A stretch of 64,000 nucleotides of DNA, taken from contig NC_092573.1 in assembly GCF_037975245.1 (NCBI RefSeq), positions 23,465,265 through 23,529,264 on the forward strand, read 5' to 3'. The translations under genes and the position numbers were made by a program. Below the pieces are notes generated by a model that saw only the letters and a list, made by a program, of their open reading frames with translations, had not been told where the DNA came from and did no database searches. Shown one piece after another: positions 24,301 through 33,921 of the stretch (position 1 is its first letter; every line of letters starts with the position of its first letter). Origin of the DNA: Apostichopus japonicus (Eukaryota; Echinodermata; Holothuroidea; Aspidochirotida; Stichopodidae).

Positions 24301-27300
24301 AGTTTTATCATTTTACTATAAGATATTTATACAATTCTAAAACGGATATCCTTCGGTGGAAGAATCTTCCCAAAAGATTGTGTCTTGGTCTCAGGAATAA
24401 ATAGCAAAAATAGACATATCATCCTACTATTCGCATCATCCATTGCATAACTGTCTTCATGATGTGGAATATCTCTTTGTACGAGAGAACCTTATCCAAT
24501 TGGACCTGATATCATGTGAACTACGATTATAAAGTGTCATTTTGACGTTACCCACCCAGCTGAACAAAGACGTCACGGCCAAACATAGCACTATACGAGC
24601 TCAAATATAGACGCCCACAAAAACCGAAACCACGGCAAAAACTTCTCGAAGTGCTCGCACCACCCGCCAAAAACAATCAGCCGCCCCTGCAAAGCTAAAT
24701 ACGCCCGACCAGAACCCAGGCCCACCAAAACACAACTAGCTGCCCAACATTTAGTGCCATGGATATAATATATATACATATTACAACAGGGAAAGCACGG
24801 AACAACTATATCATGCCTCTACATGTACAAAAACTGTTTGTTACGGTGGTTCGTATCAAAGCCTCCCGGTACTCACCAGGATCGTCACTACATATGATCT
24901 CTAACTTTCTCAATGTGTCTTCAGCAGTTTGAGATAACGCACTAGCCAGAGGAGGTTCCCGAGATAACCAAACAACCAGAGGTCGATCATTTGTAGGACA
25001 TTGAAGCTCCCCTCCGCCATCGGAGACCAAGCTATCACTGGTATACATAGATCCAGGCCAATTCGTCAATGCAAGAGGAATGTCTGAAAACGAGAATATA
25101 CACATACCGTCAGTATGTAAATATATATGAGATAATGCACCGCAGCAAGTGAAAGATCCCGAGATAACCAAACAATGAAGGGGTCGATTATTTGTAAGGC
25201 GTTGAAGCTTTTCTCCTCCATCAGTGGCGAAGTAATCAATGATACACATAGATCCATGCTCATTAGTGAATGTAAGAGGGACGCTGGAAAACGAGTATGC
25301 AGTTGAATAAATCAAGTCTATGGAGGAATTAAAACGTGTTAAAAGAAGGAACTTTATGGGCATCAAACTCACCTCGTTTCCTTAAATTATTCACCTTTTT
25401 TCGACAAACACAGCTGGTGATAACGTCCCATCTGCAGCAGAGAATTATAATAGCATGTTAATTGAACTCTACAATGTTAAGGACCATTGGGTCACAATCG
25501 TGGCTGGCAACCACCTACAGTTATGTTGAAAATTAAGTTGTAATATGAATTACTTACTGATAGTTTTAATGGCTTCTAATCCAGTCAGTCCACATGACCA
25601 GAATACGGGAACATCACCATGTTTTAGTGTGGTTGAGACCCCGAAATCAACCTTTGCCAAGTCTTCAATTCCGATAATTGCTGATGGAAAAATTAATTTT
25701 GGCCAAAAATCTTAATTTAAACATACCACATGAAATGAAAAGGCAGCTGTGCAAATGAAATTATATTACATTGTTTTAAAAAAGGGGGAATGGTTGAGAA
25801 CGATGGGTCGTGGGGTTGGTGATAGAGCCTGAGTGGGATATCCTAATCCAGCTTAGTTATTGCTCAACAAGAAAGCTCTTTCGCTTCGTATAAACACTTT
25901 TCAACATCAATATGAAAAATATATTTCGTATTTTTTTTATTAACTCTGAAGAGGACGCTGCTGCATTTTGACACGCAGAACATCGTTCAATTTTCTTTTG
26001 AGGTACATTCATGAACAGATAGATGTAGTCCTTCATTTACTGAAAATCCTTAAACATGTTTATGAGGATAATAACTTTTAAAGGGAGCGATTTATACGTC
26101 AAGTTAATATTGAGAGTCATTCGGCTTTCCACATATGCATATGTGGCTAATATTTAGGGACGGCGCGCCAAGTGAGGCATATGATTTTTTTAAATTATAC
26201 AACAGAAACTTACCTCAAAACGTCCCGACAAATTGAATGCACAAAAGGGCATGTTTTAATTACAAAATTTACAGCAAAGGGGCACTTTTGTTTGTCTTAA
26301 AATGGCCACGGCACTTTACAGGTTGGAAGGGGCAACTTTTCCCTCCCGCAGCGATGCAAAGTAATAAATTGTTATACAGGCAATGGTTATGTAACGTTAA
26401 TGAGTACCCTGTTACTTACTAGGGTTTCCGATGTGTATTGGAGCTCCATGTACATAATGCAAAGGAAAGGTAACTTCATACGCTATTTGCACAAGCTCAG
26501 CAGGAATAGGTAACATTGTTACGACCTGACAACAGTCAAACTCTCCCACTTTGTTGCATTTGATTTTGCTCTATACGGAAAAAATTAAAATCGAATAAAG
26601 AAAACACAACCACAAAAAAAAATAACAGCTTCGTCTCCCAACATGTTACCATCTTAAAATTGGCGAAGCTAGGATATCAGGTGCCTGCAGGGTCAATGGT
26701 AAAATCTGTGGTCCTTCACCCTTACGTTATCTAATCTGCACGTGACAGAAAGCTATAAATGTAAAAGTAAAACACAAAAGGAATTAAGAAAAATGAAACT
26801 GGTATTACATCGAACTGAGGAAAATCACGTTTTGAAGAATTATTCCGCTCGCCCCTTCCTGAAGACTTCGCGATAGGTCACCGCGCATGACATAATTGTT
26901 TAACACTTTATCGTAGATTTCGCCCACAGAAATTGCCAAACTGTGAATAACGTGTCCAGCACTCGTACAAGTTCTTTCGAGAAATTATGACATTTAACAA
27001 GCAGGGTACATGGCAAGTTTCGTTTCGTTTCGTTCAAGGTGCGATTAGCTGCTAATCGACCAACTCTGGTGATGGTAAAAAGTGACTAGCAATAACACTT
27101 TACGTATAATATTGACACATTAGGTTATATGCAATACATGCAATACATACAGTTCATTGATCTATCGTACAATATTAGCGGCTTAATTCGTTAATTCGCT
27201 CGAGATATCAGTCCTGAAATCTGTAAAACATATGTAACAGAGAGGCCAGGAATCTGTCGTTTTTATATGAACCTGTCGATGCTATAAATGTGACGAGGCT

Positions 27301-29216
27301 ATGATTCTGAAGAGGGTGTGGATATATTGCTATAGTGAATATGCATTGGCTATGAATCTGTAAAGGCTAGGAATCTGTCTAACTATTGATTTGTCACCAC
27401 TGTGAATCTTTCATGGCTGTGAATAAGTTGTCGAGGTTATGAATCTGCACTGGCAATGAATATGTCGCGGCTGTGAATCCGGTCTGGTTTTGAATATAGC
27501 AACATGACTTTGAAAAGCTCACTTATATGTTTAACATTCTTTTCATTATTTGTTTATCGTGTACACTTTATTTACTTGCAAAAAGTGAAACATAACATTT
27601 CTTTCAATAAATGAGCAATTCAGGCTCGAAGCATATTTAAAAAACAAAAAACATACCGTGTACTTTCAAACCAGCAAATTTCGTAAGACAAGGAAGGCAG
27701 AGATATGGGTTACAACTCTGCCCTTTGTGGAATACACTTGACATGTATATTTTCGCATTGACATTACATCGGCCCGTTGAGCGCAATGAAAAGGGGAAAA
27801 GACACACATAACTCACTTTATATTTGCTAGTGTTTGCGACATCTCCATTCTCGTCATAATATCTCAGCGGTATCCCAGCCGACAGTAAACGATCATTAAA
27901 ACTAACACTGGAACCCAAATAGTAAAAACAGAAATCTTTTAGTTCTTCTGTATATTCATCCAAGTTGGGAACAGTTCGAGAGTATTTCGCATTTTCAATG
28001 ACGTCATAGGCTCCAAGGTCAGTCCTGAAAGACAATTTAAGTGTGAGATTGAGGTTTTAAAGGGATAAACCCCTCACATTTATCTCTGCATAGGCCTATG
28101 TGACTCTGGAAACTGCAGACATGCTCAGAGGGAGGCAGTGACGTATATAGTCAACGTGGCGGAAGAGGACAGATGAGAAAGATATAAGCGTGATAATTGC
28201 AAGCTCACATGCACAATAGTGATATGATTTGTGTAAGAAAGACAAACGGTTAGTGGACTATGCGACCTTCCCTTCTTTTACTTTTATTCCTTTACTTTTA
28301 TTATGCAAATGAAATGCAATTAAGTGTTCATTGGTCATTGGCAGGCGTAAAGCTGGAAATGATGATTAAGCAATCATGTGTTTCTCTTTTGCTCGTGTAA
28401 AAGCAATGAGTCATTATGGTTCTTTTTCTTTATTGGCCATGAGTTTTGTAGACCTTATATGCCTCCGTTTGTTTTTTATATGGTTTATATGCAAACACCT
28501 GTTGACATATATTTTCCATAGACCTGTGTGGACTGCTATACCAATACTGCTGGTACTTGTAATCTCCGAATATGGCATTAAATTGTTCGTATATGTACAT
28601 TTAAAGCCATTTTCGGAGGTGTTATATATAGTAGCAGCATGACTGGTATAGTACTTGAATGATGTACATCATATATGCGTGATCATGCATATCTTCATGC
28701 AGGTATAATGTGCGTGGACTACACTCGTTTATTATTGCGGGATGTCATTTTAACGCATGGCATCACGGTTGATCGATAACCCCCCCCCCCCCCATAACAA
28801 AATATATTAGCATTCAATGATTCACTATTGCAAAAGATAATCACGAAAGATTCGAGAAGGAACCACACTGATGTACATTGGCAAATTCAACTCGTGAGCT
28901 TTTCATGATTTCTGAACTAATTCTTTATATTGCGTCACGAGAAACGATGGGCATGGACTTGATACGTTCCAGGGAGGAGGTAAAGACAAAGAATCTAATC
29001 CTAATAGTTTCCACGATAGTCATTTAATTAGTACTGAAACGCACCCTTAACTCTACCTGATATCTGATGGCGTTGACCTCGTAAGTGTTGGCGCATCAAA
29101 CTGTCCTCGTTCGGACGCGAACAACACAGGTAAAGGACCAGAATTGATCCGGCAAAATTCAGCAAAGTTTTTGGAATGTTTCGATGGTAACATAACGATG
29201 TTTGCTTGAACATATC
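21162..29216 (-). CDS. DGLUCY: DGLUCY, D-glutamate cyclase (nine exons, N-terminus unresolved)
   Basis: D-glutamate cyclase converts D-glutamate to 5-oxo-D-proline and is mitochondrial in mammals. Minus-strand exons: 29216-29057, 28024-27817, 26570-26420, 25680-25558, 25083-24877, 23944-23678, 23091-22828, 22279-22005, 21308-21162. All eight junctions are in phase and give about 600 residues before the missing N-terminus (human: 616). The first four exons form the DUF1445 (hydro-lyase-like) domain: YVQANIVMLP, FYYLGSSVSFNDRLLSAGIP, CCQVVTMLPIP, GDVPVFWSCGLTGLEA. The last four form the DUF4392 catalytic domain: LSHAESVAIITGFP, ETDGPPGALALGMFLQSLGI, RFDHLVAIERPGMAVDGNYY, GIGDGGNELGMGKVH, GVSNWGGYGL. 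The exon at 25083-24877 bridges them. The first exon starts in mid-codon, so at least one upstream exon exists; no mitochondrial presequence could be placed. Confidence 0.95.
22005..22279 (-). CDS. DGLUCY: DGLUCY DUF4392 exon h
   Basis: Encodes GIGDGGNELGMGKVHDKIKQ and TCGVSNWGGYGLCFALFAL, the best-conserved part of the family. The acceptor is CTTCTTCAG and the donor CAG|GTAATT (phase 0). Confidence 0.96.
22828..23091 (-). CDS. DGLUCY: DGLUCY DUF4392 exon g
   Basis: Encodes ENGDITRPRFDHLVAIERPG, then DGNYYTMRAKKITHLV and ending KKIPKTFTT plus one base. The acceptor is CTTTACCAG and the donor G|GTAACA. Confidence 0.95.
23678..23944 (-). CDS. DGLUCY: DGLUCY DUF4392 exon f
   Basis: Encodes LVVSGDFIKSALCLSHAESV and DFPFETDGPPGALALGMFL. 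The acceptor is TTCAAAG, which is less pyrimidine-rich than usual, and the donor is G|GTACAT. ETDGPPGA is a hallmark of the catalytic domain. Confidence 0.92.
24079..24180. repeat. ATGCATATAA tandem repeat in a DGLUCY intron
   Basis: About nine degenerate 10-12 bp units around AAATGCATAT. The open frame through it (Ile/Asn/Ala/Tyr/Lys) is repeat-driven. Confidence 0.85.
24877..25083 (-). CDS. DGLUCY: DGLUCY exon e (interdomain)
   Basis: Encodes IPLALTNWPGSMYTSDS through TLRKLEIICSDDPG. The acceptor is CGTTTTCAG and the donor G|GTGAGT. Both ends are in phase with exons d and f, and it aligns with the human segment around PLAFASIPG. A decayed duplicate lies just upstream at 25128-25283. Confidence 0.9.
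25128..25283 (-). pseudogene. Decayed tandem duplicate of DGLUCY exon e
   Basis: About 200 bp upstream (in gene sense) of exon e lies a second copy of the same sequence, with the same CTCGTTTTC(C)AG acceptor and related coding: VPLTFTNEHGSMCIIDY against IPLALTNWPGSMYTSDS. It has one base fewer at the acceptor and one base more at about 25173-25180, so joining it to exon d reads the wrong frame across most of its length. Homology ends near the TTATCTCA phrase, before any donor matching that of exon e. It looks like a dead exon copy, although use as a poison or alternative exon cannot be excluded. Confidence 0.75.
25558..25680 (-). CDS. DGLUCY: DGLUCY DUF1445 exon d
   Basis: Encodes IIGIEDLAKVDFG and HGDVPVFWSCGLTGLEAI, ending in phase 1. 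The acceptor is TCCATCAG and the donor A|GTAAGT. Confidence 0.92.
26420..26570 (-). CDS. DGLUCY: DGLUCY DUF1445 exon c
   Basis: Encodes VGEFDCCQVVTMLPIPAEL and ends with GAPIHIGNP plus one base. The acceptor is CCGTATAG and the donor A|GTAAGT. The CxxVVTMxPIP block matches the human protein. Confidence 0.93.
27817..28024 (-). CDS. DGLUCY: DGLUCY DUF1445 exon b
   Basis: Encodes TDLGAYDVIENAKYSRTVPN followed by the GSSVSFNDRLLSAGIPLR motif, and ends TSKYK in phase 0. The acceptor is TCTTTCAG and the donor AAA|GTGAGT. Confidence 0.93.
29057..29216 (-). CDS. DGLUCY: DGLUCY DUF1445 exon a
   Basis: Begins with two bases of a split codon (expected Gly), then YVQANIVMLPSKHSKNFAEF, and ends in PTLTRSTPSDI plus two bases. 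The acceptor is TATATGTACAG and the donor CAG|GTAGAG. The GYVQAN-type motif is characteristic of DUF1445 proteins. Confidence 0.9.
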
Positions 29217-30320
29217 CTGTACATATAGAAGCAAAAGGAATAAGCACATCCGTTTATTCTGGTTATCATATCTTTTACAGGGGAGAAAATCGATGTGCGT
29301 ATGTTAGTACATCTTTCGAGAGAAAGAAAGAGATGAAGAATGTTGAAAAAAGGTCTTAACCCCCACCCCCGCCACCACCCCACCCCACCACAAAATTAAA
29401 AGAAAACTCTTGAATTCATTGAAAGATGACTTAAGCCTAAATTTTGAACTTGATGTATATCATAACCCAAGATAAAGAAAACAGATAGATATAAGGTTAG
29501 TAACGTTTCTTTAATTTTGTCGGTTTTCAAGATAATCATGTTTGAAATATGCTTATATCCCTGGAATGCACCTTTAAGGCTGAATTGAAGGTGACGTCGG
29601 CTCCTGCGCAATACAGCCCTAAAATGTTATTGTTAAATCATTGGTTTTTAACTTCTAATAACTCAACCAAAACATTTTCTTTAAACTTCATACGAAAAAG
29701 AGAGCAGCATTGGATGACATTTAACACCACGAGTCCTTTACAAAATAAGGAATATTGTAAAACGCCACGTACCCTTACAGACATTTGCTGTGACTGTTTT
29801 GAAAAGAGCTCCTTGGCGAGAAAGTGCCCTGGCGGTGTAAGTAGTTATTCTGGTAAGATTGTCCTTAGCATACTTTGCATCATCGGTGTCAGAATGGTCC
29901 ATTTCGCCCTGCAATTACTTGTAGTGTTTTAGCAACCTAGTAAGAAAACGAATAACAAGACGTAACCTGAGATCATGGACATATATAGCTATCTTCGTAT
30001 AGAGGATGTTGCACGCTAAACCAAAGCACGGGGCATGCGCACTTGATAAATGATATGAGATGAGAAACCTATGATAATAAATAAATTGCATGAAAATGAT
30101 GTTGACAACGAATTTTTCATTACATTTATGTATCTTCAATGTATCTTGCAACACTGACATGCAAAGAACCTTGTAAACGTTACATTTTCAATCTTACCAC
30201 GTAGACTTATTTACATACCTGATTAAGAATTCGTCTCAGTGGTGACAGGTGTAATTACCTGCTCAGGATGTCCATAGATAATTATTGCTTGCCGGTTTGC
30301 TTTCGTAATAGTAAACTCAC

Positions 30321-30342
30321 CAGATAACACCTTTGGCCCTTT
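30321..30342 (-). other. Second copy of the DGLUCY candidate microexon
   Basis: The sequence between a CCTACAG acceptor and a CTG|GTGAGT donor would encode KGPKVLSG, ending in the phase that exon a needs. It lies in a segment (30164-30342) that is duplicated at 33044-33213. It could be an alternative or a decayed version of the microexon at 33183-33213. Confidence 0.3.
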
Positions 30343-30497
30343 CTGTAGGCATCCATTTTCTATTTATGACTTTGTCTCCTATTTTCTAATTCTAATCGCA
30401 ATTCATTGCTATATTTGGTGAACAGTTTTGATCATTTTTATCGGGAACTCATTGCCTTCGAAATGCTGCGAATTCTAAACTGTTGAACAGGCTAAAC

Positions 30498-31904
30498 CCT
30501 AGGTTCTCAACCTTTTTCTATCCAGGGACCCCTTGAGATAAACTGAAATGTTTTGAGGACCCCCGGACAGTGACCGCCGGCCTGGGGGAGGGCAAGGGCG
30601 CCGGAAGCACTTTTAATCTGTCAAAATACTGAAAGACAAATAATGTTCTATGTGTTTTAATGGTTAAACTGATATTATTATGATCATTATTATTGTAACG
30701 ACTTTCCCAATAATTCTAACCAATTTGGAAGGGTTATAACACGGCAAATGATTGTATGTTATTGGCATGCGATGTAATAACCAACGCATGCCTATATGAT
30801 ATGCACATTAAGATGTTGAACGCGCGCGTAGCGCTTGAAAAATTTTGGTAATATTTTTCGGGCAAGTCGTTACAGCCCCCCAAATCAAATTGGGCTTCCT
30901 ACGCCTGTGGTAGTAAACATTTAAAACTTCCCGAAATATTTCATTCGACGTGGGTTTCGATTTGTAAACTCTTTTTTATTTAGAAATTTTTATGCAGAAA
31001 AAGGGCACATTTTTAACCTCAGGAAAAGTGGGGGGCACGTGCCCCCCCCGTTCCGCCGCCCTTGGGGGAGGGGTATAAGGGGAGGGGGAGTCCCCCTTCC
31101 GTTTGGATTTTTTTTCAATATTTGAGGTTTAGATGCGAAATGGTGCATTATTTTGTAACTTTTGCAGGAAAATTAAGGTTCAAGAATTTAGGTGTAGAAA
31201 TGCATTTTTCTGGGCCTGGAATGCAGTTTTCCTAGACCTGAAAGTATTGCTAGGTATAGGCCTACTTGGAAATTCATACTTACAAATTATATATTTCCCA
31301 ATTAAATTTAAATTTGGAAGCGATGAGTTGTCAGATAAAAACTGGTTGATTCTGCATGAGGTCAGGAGAATTATGAGATTTCTTTGTCAGAGATAGCTAC
31401 AAATGGCACCGTTTTTTTGTTGTCAAATCCAAGTTAGTTATAACCTATCCTCCAAAGCCTTATAACTACCGCGCTTCGCTGTGACAACAATGAGCAACGT
31501 ATCATAGTTATTGCTCTGCATATTGGAATGTATAGTGTGCAGCTAAGTTGTACACAACACTCGGGTGGCATGTTATCCATACCTCACCAATGAGAAACTA
31601 TATTACTTGTTTTCATCGAGGAACGCACGATTCAACATTTATCGACTACTGACGATACGGTCTGATCATCAGGGTTCGACGTATTGACTGCTAGCCTAGA
31701 TTTCTAGAGGCATACATACTTCTTCATTCGACTATATCTCTCATTCCATTTTTCACGAACCTCTTCGGCTTTCGCGGACCCTTATTTTTTTCACGGACCC
31801 TTATTTTTTCACGGACCCCCTGCGGACCCCTTTGCCCTCACGGACCCCTAAATAAATTTCACGGACCCCCTAGGGGTCCGCGGACCCCAGGTTGAGTAAC
31901 CTTG
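30498..31904 (+). mobile_element. hAT-like composite element, copy A (1407 bp)
   Basis: Flanked by the exact 8-bp duplication GGCTAAAC (30490-30497 and 31905-31912), diagnostic of hAT-type transposition. The ends are CCTAGGTTCTCAACC and GGTTGAGTAACCTTG, imperfect inverted repeats. No transposase is encoded; the only open frame (87 codons at 31133-31396) has no recognisable domain, so the element is non-autonomous. It carries a nested element at 30593-31064. It lies upstream, in gene sense, of DGLUCY exon a, probably in an intron. Copy B at 33922-35328 is the same length in opposite orientation. Confidence 0.93.
30593..31064 (+). mobile_element. Nested hAT-type element inside copy A (472 bp)
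   Basis: Bounded by the exact 8-bp duplication GGGGAGGG (30585-30592 and 31065-31072). The ends are CAAGGGCGCCGGAA and TTCCGCCGCCCTTG, nearly perfect inverted repeats. Removing it restores the phrase GGCCTGGGGGAGGGG followed by TATAAGGGGAGG, which is found uninterrupted in the elements at 57074 and 59283. The inner part (about 30646-30915) is homologous to the element at 52628-53024, down to a CTTCCTACGCCTGTGG end. Confidence 0.88.
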
Positions 31905-31992
31905 GGCTAAACGAAGAATTATGTCGTGAAATGGAATATCTTACCTTTCTCTGCACAGTATATATACAGACACATATATGTATGTATGTATA

Positions 31993-32078
31993 TTAGATCC
32001 TCCTGCAAGCAGGAACTCGCGAAGAAGCCTAATTGGCTTATCAAAGCCGCAAGCTGACCGAACCCGAAGTTAGTCATA
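31993..32078 (-). mobile_element. 5'-truncated tRNA-derived SINE (family 1)
   Basis: Minus-strand copy of only the 3' part of the SINEs at 37258 and 44441: it matches GCTTGCGGCTTTGATAA, GAGGCTTCTTCGC and GGAGGATCTAA in order. Loss of the tRNA head is what incomplete reverse transcription gives. Confidence 0.8.
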
Positions 32079-32363
32079 TGGTAGGCCATTGGGAAATAAT
32101 TGCTGATTTAATGTCCGTACGAATGTAATAACCGGTATTATACAACACCTAAATATATTCCGGCCATTTGATTGGTCAATTGCTCGTCGATTGCATGCAA
32201 AATCCGCTGTATTGCACGCTATGATGATAGAACCATGCATTGTACTTTTTTGATAGCACTTTTTCAATGGTAAGAGAGCAGAGAAACCTGTCTGTTCAAA
32301 ACTATCTGTTGCATCAGTGCATTTTACATCCAATTATATCCAAATTTGAAGGTGTTCTTTAAA

Positions 32364-32529
32364 ACAAATAATGAATGGTTTCCATTCGTGCAATAGTGCA
32401 AATATTTCATGAGTTGAAAGATGTAATTTGTTCCATTCAACTCGGCTGCGCCTCGTTGAACGGAACAAATTACATCTTTCAACTCATGAAATATTTGCAC
32501 TATTGCACTCATAACCATTTATTATTTGT
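32364..32529. repeat. Large hairpin (fold-back element), 166 bp
   Basis: Arms of 46 bp (32389-32434 and 32462-32507) are exact inverted repeats. A 27-nt centre, CTCGGCTGCGCCTCG within AAC/GTT ends, is itself nearly palindromic. Outer arms continue with gaps to ACAAATAAT and ATTATTTGT. It is AT-rich with a GC-rich middle, resembling miniature fold-back transposons. A cruciform or double-stranded RNA is possible if it is transcribed. Confidence 0.9.
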
Positions 32530-33043
32530 ATATTAATTCGATTGATACCGTATAGCCAAACAACTCTGATTTGGAAGGGGTACCAACAATTTAACGACTC
32601 GGCGCGATTCTCGTGTCCTGAAACTTGTTGCATGTATGTACACATTACTGGGGTAAAATGCATGGTGGAGGGGTGCAGTAGTCTGCTCAGAGGGGCGGGG
32701 GGGGGTGGCCCATGTGTTTCAGTCGCTGGCCTTGATGCGAGGGTATATATATTGACGCAAGAATGTTAATACAAATACATCCTATATGCATAAGAGTCCA
32801 ACAAGAACGGGTAAATTCATTCCACACTGTATACGGATACCGTACGTGTATATACTTAACGTTCCTCATGTGTAAGGCGGGAATTTGATTAAGCTACGAA
32901 TTTCCTAAAGAGAGGGAATTTATATACACTTCCAAGTATACAGAGCAGTCCATAAAGAAGGAAATATAATGCATATGAAAAAAATTAAAATATTCGAATG
33001 AGAAGACTTATAACATCGACGTCTGTCTATATAGCTCTTGTCT

Positions 33044-33213
33044 AAGAACCTTGTAAATGTTACACTTTCATATCTTACGATATATACTTACATACCTGAT
33101 AAATATATAGTCTCAGTGGTGACAGAGGTGTCTGTTCAGTATGTCCATGCTTGTATGTTCCTTGTCGCAATAGTAAACTCACCAGGTAACACTTTCGGGC
33201 CTAGTTTATAGTG
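33044..33213. repeat. Duplicated segment carrying the candidate microexon
   Basis: Matches 30164-30342 in order and orientation: AAGAACCTTGTAAA, TCTCAGTGGTGACAG, CGCAATAGTAAACTCACCAG (CGTAATAGTAAACTCACCAG in the other). The spacing between copies is 2.88 kb, about half of it the hAT insertion, so the duplication may predate that insertion. Confidence 0.75.
33183..33213 (-). CDS. DGLUCY: Candidate DGLUCY microexon (31 nt)
   Basis: A good acceptor (TTCTGCTTTGTAG) and donor (CTG|GTGAGT) enclose 31 nt that read HYKLGPKVLP and leave one G. Joined to exon a this gives GPKVLPGYVQAN, the expected lead into the DUF1445 GYVQAN motif. The phase fits exactly. The short length and the duplicate at 30321 make this a proposal only. 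Confidence 0.4.
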
Positions 33214-33463
33214 CTACAAAGCAGAACTTGTATAACGACATTGTTGGCAAACGTTCTGTGATGCGACCAAAGGTCGTTTGTTTATTGTCAACAAACCTGT
33301 CGAAACGAATATGACACATACTGTTTGTAAACGAAATGTCACTGGCGGGGTTAGAACATATAACCTTCCACGAGCCCTTTGGGAATTTCTTTCATGTACA
33401 ATTGCAAGTTGATATTTTTCTCTCCTTGCCATGCATTCTATAATGAAACTTTATAAAAGATAA

Positions 33464-33523
33464 ATAAATAAATAGATAAATAAATAAATAGATAAATAAA
33501 TAAAAAAAAATAAAAAAAATAAT
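33464..33523. repeat. (AAAT/GATA)n simple repeat
   Basis: AAATAAATAAATAGATAAAT repeats that decay into poly-A-rich sequence. Confidence 0.85.
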
Positions 33524-33616
33524 CAATCAAATTGTTTGACAAATTACATATGCTAAAGATAGTCACAAGTTGCCACTTTATGCCGGAAGATTGTCGAATA
33601 ATTCATAATCACTTAC

Positions 33617-33646
33617 TTTGGTATAACGGGTGTTGGTATTCCAAAA
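33617..33646 (-). CDS. DGLUCY: Candidate DGLUCY microexon (30 nt)
   Basis: CTTTACAG acceptor, 30 nt reading FWNTNTRYTK, and donor GTAAGT. It is in phase 0 at both ends, as needed upstream of the microexon at 33183. The combined NTRYTKHYKLGPKVLPG resembles the basic stretch before the GYVQAN motif in DUF1445 proteins. Weak support: only length, sites and phase. Confidence 0.3.
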
Positions 33647-33921
33647 CTGTAAAGAAATACATATTTCTTGTATCATTTGAAAGTATCGTGACCATTTCAG
33701 CATAACTAGCATTATTTTTGTGTTAGTATGCATACCTCATGAACTTTCCGCAAGCAATCAGCGATCGAACCCTTTTTTTTATGCCAGGAATGGGTTTGCA
33801 TGGATACGATGTGAATCAGCACAATGTGAGATTAAATAATGGCAATGAACAGGAGCATTAAAAAGAGGTACATAGCGGGCCGTAACGGCGTCACGTCTTC
33901 GGTCACTCAGAGGTACTACAG

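Noticed and set aside
31133-31396. 87-codon frame, identical in both 1407-bp elements (also 34430-34693)
   Set aside because: Its identity is explained by the two elements being recent copies. It has no transposase or other domain and sits in a non-autonomous element, so I do not call it a gene.
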